Notes under the pieces: generated by a model
What the model was told of the DNA's origin: nothing
What the model saw: the letters and a program-made list of their open reading frames with translations, nothing else
Databases searched by the model: none
DNA from: Colwellia sp. Arc7-D
Lineage (GTDB): Bacteria; Pseudomonadota; Gammaproteobacteria; Enterobacterales; Alteromonadaceae
DNA: 64,000 nucleotides
Assembly: GCF_003061515.1 (NCBI RefSeq)
Contig: NZ_CP028924.1
Coordinates: forward strand, 868,001-932,000
Reading direction: 5' to 3'
Position numbers and translations under genes: made by a program
Part shown: in pieces, positions 47,184 to 57,373 of the stretch
How positions within the stretch are numbered: position 1 is the stretch's first letter
Layout of the letters: every line of letters starts with the position of its first letter

Positions 47184-47843
47184 TTAGTTATAAAGCTTAT
47201 GCTGCTTTATAAAGTCGAAAACCGGTTTTTCTAGGTACTGGCTACAATCTAAACCAGATTTTATTCTCGCTCTAATTTCTGTTGATGAAATATTAACTGG
47301 CTTGCTTTCATGTATAACTATTTGACCAGATTTTTGCGGCTGCAAATCGGTTAAATTAAATATCAGACGAGCCTTTAACTCTGGCGTAAGCGTGTCTTCC
47401 AGTTCCAGATGTGAATAACCTGGGCGAATATTAACGACTAAGTTGCATAAAGTTAAAATTTCTTGCCAACAGTGCCAAGTGGTAAATGTTAATAGTGAGT
47501 CCATACCCATTATAAAATATAAACTTGTATTCGGGTGATCAGCTTTAATTTCATTTAACGTATCGACAGTAAAAGAGGGGGTATGTCGATTAAGTTCGCG
47601 ACTATCAAGCATGAAATTATCATTGTTATCACAAACTAATGACACCATTTCAGCACGCTGTTTGGCATTGGCATGGGTGCCAAGTTTATGTGGGGGAATA
47701 TGAGCAGGAATTAAAAATAATTTTTCTGCTCCAATCCACTTAACTGTTTCTTGGGCAGGCAGAGTATGACCTAAATGAATGGGATCGAAAGTACCGCCAA
47801 GCACAGCAATAATTTTTGGCGGATTTTGCTTAGTTATACTCAT
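47184..47843 (-). CDS. nadD: nicotinate-nucleotide adenylyltransferase
   Basis: Makes deamido-NAD from NaMN and ATP. The 219-residue protein carries GGTFDPIHLGH near residue 16-26 (nucleotidyltransferase HxGH) and ISSTEIRARI near 190 (the S-S-T-x-x-R motif). Overlaps the holA end by 14 bases. A 136-bp spacer, without visible genes, follows before rsfS. Confidence 0.96.
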   Translation of the reverse strand: MSITKQNPPKIIAVLGGTFDPIHLGHTLPAQETVKWIGAEKLFLIPAHIPPHKLGTHANAKQRAEMVSLVCDNNDNFMLDSRELNRHTPSFTVDTLNEIKADHPNTSLYFIMGMDSLLTFTTWHCWQEILTLCNLVVNIRPGYSHLELEDTLTPELKARLIFNLTDLQPQKSGQIVIHESKPVNISSTEIRARIKSGLDCSQYLEKPVFDFIKQHKLYN

Positions 47844-48873
47844 AATCTAAACTAAAGTTTTGACTTAGTTCATGATGAAATAAGCTGATGAAAACATCAC
47901 TGAGTAAAATAAACGCGTTAAAGTCACTGCTCGTTTTACTGAGTAAATCAACCTGCGCTAACCTTGCTAAAGCTTGCTCTGCTTGCGTTAAGGTAATGTG
48001 CTTTAACGCATGTTGATATAAAGGTTTTTTCTTTTCCCATATGCGATATTGTTTAAAAATATCGTTAATACCACTGCCTTGATCCATTTGTTCTAACATG
48101 GCATAAAGTTGGCTTATTTCCTTATGCACAACCCAAATTAATTGACCAAAAGCACTACCGTCGTGCTGCATTTGGTCTAAAATTTTCAAACATTTCTTTA
48201 AGTCGCCAATCAATAACGTATCGATAAGTTGAAAAGGGCTAAACTTAGCTTGTTTGATAAAAAGGTTTTCAGCTTCTTCAAAGGTTACTGTTTGTTGTGA
48301 AAACAAAATTGAAAGCTTTTGCAACTCTTGCTCAAGTGCAGGGAGGTTACCTTCAAATAACTCTGCCATTAAATCAATGACATCAGGTGCTAAGTTAAGT
48401 TGTAAGTGCCTTGCTTGATTATTCAACCATTGTTTTAATTGCTTACCTTCAACATCATACAAAGGTACAAAACAACCTGCTGCTTCTAAAGACTTAAACC
48501 ACTTTCGCTTTTGCGTTGCCGCATCCAATTTTGGACCATGGAATATAAGTTGAATATCTTGATGTAAAAGGGTGAGTAATTTTGCTACACCCTTAGCGCC
48601 ATTATCGCCAATTTTACCTGAAGTAAATTCTATTTCGATAATACGTAATGGCGAAAACAAACTCATCGATAGGTACTCTTGAAAGAGTTCGTCCCAATCA
48701 AATTTATCGTCGATACTAAAGCGAATTATTTCCGCAAAACCTTGTTTTTTGGCATGCAGCTTAATTTTCTCTAAGGCATCATTTTTTTGCCATAGCTCAT
48801 CACCAAATACTAACCATATTGGCTGAAAGCCTTGGTTAAGCGTTTTGTCGAGGTTACTATGGTATATACGCAT
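47830..48873 (-). CDS. holA: DNA polymerase III subunit delta
   Basis: Clamp-loader wrench subunit that opens the sliding clamp. The 347-residue length and the MRIYHSNLDKTLNQGFQPIWLVFGDELW start fit HolA. The LKQWLNNQARHLQLNL segment and the C-terminal SKTSSDFNAFILLSDVFIS are usual for the collar domain. Placed between lptE and nadD, the standard order. Confidence 0.95.
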   Translation of the reverse strand: MRIYHSNLDKTLNQGFQPIWLVFGDELWQKNDALEKIKLHAKKQGFAEIIRFSIDDKFDWDELFQEYLSMSLFSPLRIIEIEFTSGKIGDNGAKGVAKLLTLLHQDIQLIFHGPKLDAATQKRKWFKSLEAAGCFVPLYDVEGKQLKQWLNNQARHLQLNLAPDVIDLMAELFEGNLPALEQELQKLSILFSQQTVTFEEAENLFIKQAKFSPFQLIDTLLIGDLKKCLKILDQMQHDGSAFGQLIWVVHKEISQLYAMLEQMDQGSGINDIFKQYRIWEKKKPLYQHALKHITLTQAEQALARLAQVDLLSKTSSDFNAFILLSDVFISLFHHELSQNFSLDYEYN

Positions 48874-48882
48874 GAAGTTTAC

Positions 48883-49389
48883 CTACAGCTGAATGCTAGC
48901 CATATCACGTAAGATTTTCTTGGCAGCTTCTTGGCGCATTTCTCGTAACATTAACGATAATTCCCTACTTTTTGCCAGCGCTATGTCAGGATCATCTTGA
49001 TAATCACGATTAAGCTCAAAACGGAAGTTTTGAATATCTTGCCCTGGAATTAAAATTTGATACCTAACTGTATAAATTAGTTCGTATTCAGCAACTTGCC
49101 CATTAGGGAAAACAGATAAGGTTCGTCTGTCTAAATTGTCTTTTAACATACGCATTTGCGGGATGTCGGCGTCACTTTTTTGTACTAATTTCACATCATT
49201 AATACTTAAATGCTGCTTAACCAAGCGTGTAAGTTCGCCATATTGGTCTACCGAGCTAAAAGCAATGGTTTGTAATTCAGGTGCTAATAAGTAATTACCG
49301 CGTAGTTGAAAACCACAACCCGTTATCATTATTAACACTAGGCAAAATGATAACAGTTTGCTAATTCGACCTATGATCAATTGCTTCAT
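48883..49389 (-). CDS. lptE: LPS-assembly lipoprotein LptE
   Basis: Outer-membrane lipoprotein that plugs LptD for lipopolysaccharide export. The 168-residue protein has a lipoprotein signal (KLLSFCLVLIMITGC, lipid Cys at 25) followed by GFQLRGNYLLAPELQ, the family start. Directly behind leuS, as in other gammaproteobacteria. Confidence 0.94.
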   Translation of the reverse strand: MKQLIIGRISKLLSFCLVLIMITGCGFQLRGNYLLAPELQTIAFSSVDQYGELTRLVKQHLSINDVKLVQKSDADIPQMRMLKDNLDRRTLSVFPNGQVAEYELIYTVRYQILIPGQDIQNFRFELNRDYQDDPDIALAKSRELSLMLREMRQEAAKKILRDMASIQL

Positions 49390-49523
49390 AAAGTGTTCAC
49401 TTTTTAATGGATGAAAATTTTATCAGTGCAGAGTAAATAAGATTAGCTATGCACTGATAAGTGGCTACAACGTAAATCATGAGTTTATTAATACTCATGA
49501 TTTACTATGCGAAAAAGTACTAA

Positions 49524-52115
49524 TTAATTAGCTACAATATTTAATAATTTACCCGGTACATAAATAACTTTACGTACGGTTTTACCATCTATAAATTTGC
49601 TAACGTTTTCATCGTTAAAACCGGTTTCTTCTACCGCTTCTTTGGTCGCATCAGCTGAAACAGTAATTTTAGCGCGTAACTTACCGTTAACTTGCACAAT
49701 AATAAGCTTTTCATCTTCAATTAAAGCACTGTCGTCAACAACTGGCCAAGCGGTATTTTCAACTGGATTACCATCACCAACCATATTCCATAAATGGTGG
49801 CTTAAGTGCGGAACGATAGGCGTTAGCATTAATACCACAGCGCGAATTGCTTCGTGCATAACTACGCGGTCTTCATTGCTTTCAATGCTCGCTTTACTTA
49901 AGTGATTCATTAATTCCATTATCGCAGCAATAGCGGTATTGAAAGTGTTACGACGACCAATATCATCACTCACTTTAGCAATGGTTTTATGTAATTCACG
50001 ACGCAGTAACTTTTGTGCTGCATTAAGCGTTAAACCCGCATTACTTGGGGCGGCATTTGACACATCAGCTGCTTGTGTAAAGTCGTAAGTTAATTTCCAA
50101 ACGCGCTTTAAGAAACGATGAGCGCCTTCAACACCTGAGTCAGACCATTCTAAAGTTTGCTCTGGCGGTGAAGTAAACATAATAAATAATCGTACGGTGT
50201 CAGCACCATAAAGATTAATCACTTCTTGAGGGTCAATACCGTTGTTTTTCGATTTTGACATTTTGCTCATGCCAGCAGAAATAACCGGTTTACCATCTAA
50301 CTTACTAATAGCAGAAGTAACTAGACCTTTTTCGTCACGTTCAACGTCAACATCAGTTGGTGCAATCCAATCTTGTCCACCATTATCAGCTTCACGGTAA
50401 TATGTGTCAGCGAGCACCATGCCTTGGCAAAGTAGTTTCTTAAATGGTTCATCAGAGGTAACTAAACCAGCATCACGTAATAACTTATGGAAAAAGCGTG
50501 CATAAAGTAAATGTAAAATCGCGTGTTCAATGCCACCGATGTATTGATCAACGGGTAACCAGTAATTGGCTTTAGCAGGATCTAACATTTGTGTATCGTC
50601 GTTTGGTGAACAGTATCGTGCGTAATACCATGATGACTCCATGAAGGTATCAAAGGTATCTGTTTCGCGGAATGCTTCTTCACCATTGTATGTGGTTTTA
50701 GCCCATTCAGGGTTATCTTTAATTGGCGAAGTTACGCCATTCATGATGACATCTTCAGGTAGTTCAACCGGTAATTGATCAGCAGGTACTGGTACAGATT
50801 CACCATTGGCAAGGTGCATCATTGGAATAGGTGTACCCCAGTAACGTTGACGAGAAACACCCCAGTCACGTAAGCGGTAATTTACTGTTACTTTACCTTT
50901 GTTTTCACTGATTAATTTATCAGAAATAGCTTTAAAGCCATCTTCAAAACTTAAGCCATCAAATTCACCTGAATTAACTAAAACATTTTTTTCAGTAATA
51001 GCCGCTTTGGTTACGTCATCGTCTTCAGTACCGGCGATAACTTGTTTGATTTCTAAACCGTACTTAGTCGCAAATTCCCAATCACGTTGGTCATGACCTG
51101 GTACAGACATCACCGCGCCTGAGCCATAATCCATTAAAACAAAGTTTGCTGCCCAAACAGGTACTATTTCACCACTGATTGGGTGAATAGCTTTTAAGCC
51201 AGTATCAACACCTTTTTTCTCCATTGTCGCCATATCAGCTTCAGTAGATTTATTGGTTTTACAGCTTTGAATAAACTCAGCAAGTTCAGTATTATTTTCT
51301 GCAGCTGCAAGGGCTAAAGGATGTTGTGCTGCCAATGCCACATAAGTTACACCCATTAACGTATCAGGGCGGGTAGTGTATATATCGAAGCTTTCTGATG
51401 AGTCAGCAACTTGGAAGGTCATTTCTACACCTTCAGAGCGACCAATCCAGTTACGTTGCATGGTTTTAACTTGCTCAGGCCAATCGGTTAATTGGTCTAA
51501 ATCGTTAATTAATTCTTCTGCATAGTCAGTAATTTTGATAAACCACTGTGGAATTTCTTTACGCTCAACAAGCGCGCCTGAACGCCAACCGCGACCATCA
51601 ATAACTTGTTCGTTAGCAAGTACTGTTTGATCAACTGGATCCCAATTTACCGTAGCATTTTTCTTATACACTAAGCCTTTTTCATAAAGCTGAGTGAAAA
51701 ACCATTGTTCCCAACGATAGTAGTCTTTTTTACAAGTGGCTAATTCACGACTCCAGTCGTAACCAAATCCTAAAGACTTTAATTGGTTACGCATGTAATC
51801 AATGTTTTCGTAAGTCCATTTAGCTGGTGCAGAATTATTTTTAATTGCAGCGTTTTCAGCAGGTAAACCAAAAGCATCCCAACCCATAGGTTGCATCACG
51901 TTTTTGCCTTGCATGCGTTGGTAACGAGAAATAACATCACCTAAACTGTAATTTCGCACGTGGCCCATGTGGAGTCGACCACTAGGATATGGAAACATTG
52001 CCAAGCAATAAAATTTTTCTTTTCCTGGTAACTCTTCAGCTTTGAAGGTGTTGTTATCAGTCCAAAATTTCTGAACATCGGCTTCTATTGATTGGGGATT
52101 GTAAATGGATTCCAT
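49524..52115 (-). CDS. leuS: leucyl-tRNA synthetase
   Basis: Class I aminoacyl-tRNA synthetase, 863 residues. The HIGH motif is HMGH at 49-52 in [22 protein letters not shown] is present near 622 ([15 protein letters not shown]). The editing insertion (about 225-420) contains [16 protein letters not shown]. It is the first gene of the leuS-lptE-holA-nadD-rsfS series on the minus strand. Confidence 0.98.
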   Translation of the reverse strand: MESIYNPQSIEADVQKFWTDNNTFKAEELPGKEKFYCLAMFPYPSGRLHMGHVRNYSLGDVISRYQRMQGKNVMQPMGWDAFGLPAENAAIKNNSAPAKWTYENIDYMRNQLKSLGFGYDWSRELATCKKDYYRWEQWFFTQLYEKGLVYKKNATVNWDPVDQTVLANEQVIDGRGWRSGALVERKEIPQWFIKITDYAEELINDLDQLTDWPEQVKTMQRNWIGRSEGVEMTFQVADSSESFDIYTTRPDTLMGVTYVALAAQHPLALAAAENNTELAEFIQSCKTNKSTEADMATMEKKGVDTGLKAIHPISGEIVPVWAANFVLMDYGSGAVMSVPGHDQRDWEFATKYGLEIKQVIAGTEDDDVTKAAITEKNVLVNSGEFDGLSFEDGFKAISDKLISENKGKVTVNYRLRDWGVSRQRYWGTPIPMMHLANGESVPVPADQLPVELPEDVIMNGVTSPIKDNPEWAKTTYNGEEAFRETDTFDTFMESSWYYARYCSPNDDTQMLDPAKANYWLPVDQYIGGIEHAILHLLYARFFHKLLRDAGLVTSDEPFKKLLCQGMVLADTYYREADNGGQDWIAPTDVDVERDEKGLVTSAISKLDGKPVISAGMSKMSKSKNNGIDPQEVINLYGADTVRLFIMFTSPPEQTLEWSDSGVEGAHRFLKRVWKLTYDFTQAADVSNAAPSNAGLTLNAAQKLLRRELHKTIAKVSDDIGRRNTFNTAIAAIMELMNHLSKASIESNEDRVVMHEAIRAVVLMLTPIVPHLSHHLWNMVGDGNPVENTAWPVVDDSALIEDEKLIIVQVNGKLRAKITVSADATKEAVEETGFNDENVSKFIDGKTVRKVIYVPGKLLNIVAN

Positions 52116-52582
52116 TAATATTTCTCAAACACGCTTAAAATAAGTGCTTCACCTGACTTTGTTGGCAAATTTATAAAGATAAAATTTGTTATTTTAAGCT
52201 TAGGTTTTAGCGATAAAAATTATCCCGATAGGATACCTTATCTCTAGCCATTGCGACAAGTTAAAGCAGGTTAATGCTGCAGATTTTTCAACATTATCTC
52301 GGTCTAATACTCAGTTGATTAATTATTTGTGCATTTTTAATGGTTAAAATGAAAAGCTACAGCGTTATAAAATTGATAAGTAGCATAAGTGCTTATTAGA
52401 TTTTATACCTGGCATTTGTTCATTTTTACTCATGAAAAAGTAGCACTCTTAATGAATCAAAGGGGAATAACCAAGAAAAACCACGTTTATCATTACTTTG
52501 TACTTTAATTAAGGTGGTTAATGGTGGCTTTTATCACTTTAATAATTATACTAAAAAGTGAGCATTTAATGACGGAGGCGTT
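52116..52582. promoter_or_regulatory. Divergent control region of leuS and the DUF1451 gene
   Basis: This 467-bp AT-rich stretch holds promoters for both genes. The DUF1451 gene has GGAGG six bases before its start. No T-box, leader peptide with leucine runs or convincing hairpin was noticed. Confidence 0.4.
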
Positions 52583-53068
52583 ATGAAACAAGAACAACCT
52601 CGTATGCAAGAGGTATATCAAAACTTACAAACATGGCTCGGAGATACTAGCGATAATGAAGTGCGCTCAATTGTTGAGTTAATTGAACAAGCCAAAAAGA
52701 TTTTAATCGCTGCCGAACAAATTCCAGAACAGCAAGTTAAGCAGTTCATCACTAACCTGAAATATGATTTAAGTGATTTTTACCAGCAGTACCAAGCCGA
52801 TATTAAACATTCCATTTATTTAGATATATTGAATGAGAGTCTTTGGGAAAATTTGGCACAAATTACCGACAAATCACAAGTAGAATGGTCAGAGCTTATG
52901 GATGATTTTCAACATCATGATGGTTACCATGTTGGCGACCATGTAGGTTTTGGACAATTGCAGTGTCGAGCATGCCAGCACTGTGTAACGTATAGTCATG
53001 CAAATGTTGTTGCGGAGTGTATTACTTGTGGTGGCAAAGACTTTAATCGCATTAGTTTAACACCCTAG
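52583..53068 (+). CDS. zinc ribbon DUF1451 protein (YbeL-like)
   Basis: A 161-residue protein with a helical, acidic N-terminal part (about 1-105) and a C-terminal zinc ribbon: CRACQHCV around 131-138 and CITCGG near 150. This is the DUF1451 family, called YbeL in E. coli where it also neighbours leuS. The biochemical function is unknown. The ATG has a strong GGAGG. Confidence 0.9.
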   Translation: MKQEQPRMQEVYQNLQTWLGDTSDNEVRSIVELIEQAKKILIAAEQIPEQQVKQFITNLKYDLSDFYQQYQADIKHSIYLDILNESLWENLAQITDKSQVEWSELMDDFQHHDGYHVGDHVGFGQLQCRACQHCVTYSHANVVAECITCGGKDFNRISLTP

Positions 53069-53243
53069 AAGCAAATTTTTCAGATAGTTGTTGATATTGT
53101 TTTGCTGTTAATAGGGTTGTCGCTGTACACTGTATTTAATGAAACCGTATCTATAGCTATTTGCTAATTAGTTATCTGAATATTAAGTCAGTTCGCTAAA
53201 TTTTACCCTACACGCTATTAAACTCGCACCCAAGAGATTTTCT

Positions 53244-55634
53244 ATGACAAATGTGTCAACCAACACACGCCTTAAACCTTGCCAATTAACCGCAGACTTA
53301 ACGGTTAAACAATTTGCCAATGCCACACCTACTGCTGAAATAGAGCAAGTATTTATTGGTCATGAAAGAGCTAAAGAAGCATTGGTTTTTGGCTTGTCGA
53401 TGGATGCGCCCGGTTTTAATGTTTATGCCATGGGAGAGCATGGTACTGGGCGCCAAACGTTAATCAAACAAATGTTAGCGGCAACAGCCAGCAAAGAGCC
53501 CACACCAGATGAATGGTGTTACATTAACAATTTTGATGATCCTAATTCGCCACATAACCTCCATGTTAGTCCTGGTGATGGTAAGCAGTTACTTACTCGC
53601 ATGAATACATTTATTGACGAGTTAATGGATTTATTTCCAGAAATATTTGATAACCCTGGCTATCAAAGACAAAAGGCTGCACTCGATCGTGATTTTAATA
53701 AAAAATATGATCAAGCTATTACTGAAGTGGAAGAGACAGCATTAAAAAGTAATGTGTTGTTGTTTGAAGAAAATGGTGAAATTGGTTTTTCACCTCTGGT
53801 TGCAGGTAAACCGCTTAATGATAAAGAGTTTGCTGAACTGAAAGAGCCAAAGCGTGCCGATTTTTATATCATATTAGCTAAATTAGAAGATTTATTATCC
53901 GAAAAGTTAATTGAACTACCACAATGGAAACGTATTTCATCTGATAAATTACGCAAGTTAAAGCATGAAACTGCCGCACAAAGTATTCAACCTTTTTTAG
54001 AAGAGCTAGAAGCTGAGTTTGTGAGTAATATTGGCGTACAAAAGTATTTAGCAAAAGTGAAAACACATGTTGTTGATGCCGTTTTAGAATTGCTGGTTGA
54101 TGAAAGTAACGACACGCCTAATGATAAAGATATGCGTAAGTTAATGGTTGAGCGCTTTTTACCTAATTTATTAGTCACTCGAAAAGCCGACGAAGGTGCA
54201 CCAGTTGTTTATGAGCAAAACCCTACCTTCCAAAACCTGTTTGGCCATGTGGATTTTGGCAGCTTTCAAGGTGCTAGTTATACAAGTTATCGCCTCATAA
54301 GACCGGGTGCTCTTCATAAAGCTAATGGTGGATATATATTACTTGAAGCAGATAAATTACTAACGCAACCGCTTGTATGGGCTCGCTTAAAGTTGGCGCT
54401 GAAAACCCAACAAATAACTATCGAAAATCCGCACTTAGAATATGCGCAACCTGGTGTATTTAGTCTGCAACCTGAAAAAATCCCATTAAATGTCAAAGTT
54501 ATTTTACTGGGCGATCCTGAAATTTATTACACTTTGCAAGATTATGATCAAGAATTTACCGAGTTATTCAGAGTTTTAGCCGATTTTGATCGCCATTTAG
54601 AGAAAAATCAGCATAACTTGAACGACTACGCCAATTTAATTCGTCAACGTGCTCATCGTAATAATTATCCCGAAGTAACAGACGAAGCGATTTTAGAATT
54701 GGTTAAATATGCCTTAAGGCGCGCAGAGCATCAGCATAAAATATCAGCCAATATCGTACAAGTTAACGACCTATTAGATGAAGCCTTTTATTTATGGAAG
54801 TTATCTGACGGTAAAAATGGTTTATGCGGCAAACATGTCACCATGGCATTAGCGGCAAAGCAGCGCAGAACAGGGCGGATGAGCGAAGCTTGGTTAGAAG
54901 AAATTAAAGAACGCCAACTGCTTATTGATACTGAAGGTGAGCAAATAGGTAAAATAAATGGCCTAACGGTACTCGAAATTGGCGATAGCGTTTTTGGCAC
55001 ACCCGCGCGAATAACCTCAACTGTATATGCCGGTAGTCAAGGCGTTACTGATATTGAGCGAGAAGTCGACTTAGGTAAATCTATTCACTCCAAAGGCGTG
55101 TTGATTTTAACCGGTTACTTGGGTCATAAATATGGGCAGGAATTCCCAGTGACTATATCCGCCAATATTGCTATTGAACAATCCTATGGTCATATCGATG
55201 GTGATAGTGCTTCAATGGCTGAGTTATGTGCGTTAATTTCTGCCATTGCTAAATTACCGATAAACCAAGGTATAGCGATTACGGGGTCAATGAACCAGCA
55301 TGGCGAAGTGCAATCTATTGGTGGTGTTAATGAAAAAATTGAAGGTTTTTATCGTCTCTGTCAAGACAAAGGCTTAACAGGTAAACAAGGTGTTATTATT
55401 CCTAAAACTAATACCATCAATTTGATGTTGGCACCTGATGTTATTCAAGCGGTGGCTGATGGCAAGTTTGCTATTTATGCTGTAGAAAACATTGATCAAG
55501 CGATAGAAATTTTAATGTCACAGCCGGCAGGGAAAATGACCAGAACAGGGCGATATCCAAGAAAATCAATACACGGTATGGTGCTTAATAAATTGTCTGC
55601 ATTTTCAGATCTACTTAATGGTGCTGAAGAATAG
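53244..55634 (+). CDS. Lon-like ATP-dependent protease
   Basis: A 796-residue protein of the LonB/YcbZ-like group: N-terminal helical domain, an AAA region (about 40-400) whose Walker A is the unusual GEHGTGRQT, an internal VRPGALHKANGGYILLEADKL stretch, and a C-terminal Lon protease domain (about 570-780) with the Ser/Lys dyad in GDSASMAELCAL and GGVNEKIEGFY. The Walker A lacks the usual Lys, replaced by Arg, so ATP hydrolysis may be weak or differ. A cytoplasmic quality-control protease is likely. Confidence 0.88.
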   Translation: MTNVSTNTRLKPCQLTADLTVKQFANATPTAEIEQVFIGHERAKEALVFGLSMDAPGFNVYAMGEHGTGRQTLIKQMLAATASKEPTPDEWCYINNFDDPNSPHNLHVSPGDGKQLLTRMNTFIDELMDLFPEIFDNPGYQRQKAALDRDFNKKYDQAITEVEETALKSNVLLFEENGEIGFSPLVAGKPLNDKEFAELKEPKRADFYIILAKLEDLLSEKLIELPQWKRISSDKLRKLKHETAAQSIQPFLEELEAEFVSNIGVQKYLAKVKTHVVDAVLELLVDESNDTPNDKDMRKLMVERFLPNLLVTRKADEGAPVVYEQNPTFQNLFGHVDFGSFQGASYTSYRLIRPGALHKANGGYILLEADKLLTQPLVWARLKLALKTQQITIENPHLEYAQPGVFSLQPEKIPLNVKVILLGDPEIYYTLQDYDQEFTELFRVLADFDRHLEKNQHNLNDYANLIRQRAHRNNYPEVTDEAILELVKYALRRAEHQHKISANIVQVNDLLDEAFYLWKLSDGKNGLCGKHVTMALAAKQRRTGRMSEAWLEEIKERQLLIDTEGEQIGKINGLTVLEIGDSVFGTPARITSTVYAGSQGVTDIEREVDLGKSIHSKGVLILTGYLGHKYGQEFPVTISANIAIEQSYGHIDGDSASMAELCALISAIAKLPINQGIAITGSMNQHGEVQSIGGVNEKIEGFYRLCQDKGLTGKQGVIIPKTNTINLMLAPDVIQAVADGKFAIYAVENIDQAIEILMSQPAGKMTRTGRYPRKSIHGMVLNKLSAFSDLLNGAEE

Positions 55635-56186
55635 CTAACATTAGTTACTAATTTCTCTATAAATACCATCAGATAAATAAACACGGCAAGCGTCGTGTTT
55701 ATTGCTTTTTAACGATGTGACTTAGATGTGGCTTATTAGAAACCATATATTTTAAGCCAAGCAATTACGTGCTTGATAAATGTTTAATAACTATGATTGC
55801 TATAACTATGGTTATTATAACTCGGCTTAATATAGCTAGTGCATTTACCCGTGATTATTCGAGTCGTTTAAGACAATTGAAACGACTAATAAAGCTATAG
55901 CCGTAAGTAAGTCATACGCAAGTAAGTCTTAGGCATAGCTTAATGACTATAAGCTTAAATTATAGTGTTTTTCCTAAGGTATCTAATCAACAGGTAAGTA
56001 CTTAATTGTTACTTACAAATTCACTAATAAATTGTTATTTTCACCAAAATATATCAATAAATATTTTACCCTTTATAGCATTTCCTTCTAAGTTATTAAT
56101 ATTAATGGTATTTATTGTTTGGCGTGATTTTTGATTGTATTGTAAAACAATGATTAAAAAACGATAGTTTACAAGGAAATAACCCA
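55635..56186. other. 552-bp spacer with several hairpins
   Basis: No gene was found. A probable terminator for the protease gene is AAACACG-8-CGTGTTT (55680-55701) followed by ATTGCTTTTT. Further on are AGTCGTTT/AAACGACT (55862-55887), a GTAAGTA/TACTTAC pair (about 55994-56016) and the direct repeat AAGTAAGTC (about 55905 and 55920). A small RNA here is possible but unproven. Confidence 0.45.
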
Positions 56187-57005
56187 ATGAAATTAACCCA
56201 AGCATTATTATTTATATCAGGCGTAACCATCTTAAGTGGCTGTATTGTCGTGGCAAGCCCATCTTATGCTAATTATCATAGCCAACAAGAACTGATAATT
56301 GATGCCAAAAAACTTAACGCATTGGATATCGAAGCAGGAGCAGGCTCTTTGGTCATTGAAGGCTCTGAAGATGTGACAGAAATTACTGTAGTCGCTGATA
56401 TATATACCGAAGGTCGAGATTCAAATGACGTCGAATTAACTTTAACGCAATCAGGTAAAAGTGCGTATTTAGTGGCGAAAGTTGACAGTAATGGTTTTTG
56501 GCAAGGAGATTCGCCACATATTGATATTAAAGTCATCATGCCAAGCCAGCTTATGTTAAAAATTGATGATGGCTCAGGTGCTATCTCTATTAGCCATATT
56601 TATGCAGCAGTTGAAATAAAAGATGGATCAGGTGACATGACTATTGACGATATTAATAATGATCTTAAGATCAATGATGGTTCCGGCGGCGTATACATAA
56701 GTCAAGTCATAGGTAATGTCAGTATTATTGATGGCTCTGGTGAAATAGAAGTGAAGAACGTTGACGGTAACCTTGATATTGATGATGGTTCGGGCAGCAT
56801 TTTTGTAAAGAATGTATCGGGCGATGCCGTTTTTGAAGATGGTTCTGGCGAGTTAACTGTCAGAAATATTGAGGGTTTAGTCACAATTGACGATGGCTCT
56901 GGTGGCATTGATGTGGAACAAGCGGGTGGTTTAAAAATTATCAATAGTGGCTCAGGTGGTATGCGAGTTAAAAAGGTAAAAGGCGGTTTTGAAATAGATA
57001 ACTAG
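56187..57005 (+). CDS. DUF4097-like lipoprotein with DGSG repeats
   Basis: A 272-residue lipoprotein: signal TILSGC with the lipid Cys at 19, an N-terminal region (about 30-125) and then eight repeats of about 19 residues, each opening with (D/E/N)DGSG or similar (DDGSGAISI, KDGSGDMTI, NDGSGGVYI, IDGSGEIEV, DDGSGSIFV, EDGSGELTV, DDGSGGIDV, NSGSGGMRV). The regular turn-and-strand pattern predicts a beta-helix. It resembles DUF4097/GIN-type adhesin-like proteins. The function is unknown; the Asp-Gly turns may bind calcium, which is inference. Confidence 0.85.
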   Translation: MKLTQALLFISGVTILSGCIVVASPSYANYHSQQELIIDAKKLNALDIEAGAGSLVIEGSEDVTEITVVADIYTEGRDSNDVELTLTQSGKSAYLVAKVDSNGFWQGDSPHIDIKVIMPSQLMLKIDDGSGAISISHIYAAVEIKDGSGDMTIDDINNDLKINDGSGGVYISQVIGNVSIIDGSGEIEVKNVDGNLDIDDGSGSIFVKNVSGDAVFEDGSGELTVRNIEGLVTIDDGSGGIDVEQAGGLKIINSGSGGMRVKKVKGGFEIDN

Positions 57006-57111
57006 CCTATAATAACTTCAATGGTTTTTTCGAGTTAAAGTAGCTTTAAGTGCTTATTTTAAGCATTTAAAGCTATTTTCATGTTTAAATACGGTAAAGT
57101 TTACATTATCA

Positions 57112-57373
57112 CTTGTATAATTTTACTACGTCTGTATAATGCGCGCCTCTGTGATCGTGAATCGAAATGGTTTCTTTAAGAACCTTAGATAGTAAACGTA
57201 GATAATCACAGAATTTTAAAAATGAGTGGGGTATATCCGCCCATAGACTTGCCCAGTTAACCTTTCAACGTTAACGTAATGAATGTGCCTTAAGTCTTCC
57301 TGGTGGTTTCCTCGTATATGTATGTAGGAATTTTGGCGTATAGCCAGTTTCTACCATGAGAAGACAAAATTAT
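57112..57373 (+). promoter_or_regulatory. deaD promoter and long leader
   Basis: TATAAT at 57135-57140 directly precedes a GCGCGCC discriminator, with a CTTGTA -35-like hexamer 17 bases upstream (57112-57117). The transcript would have a leader of over 200 bases before the ATG, a usual trait of cold-shock helicase mRNAs, so cold or self-regulation is plausible. Confidence 0.55.
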
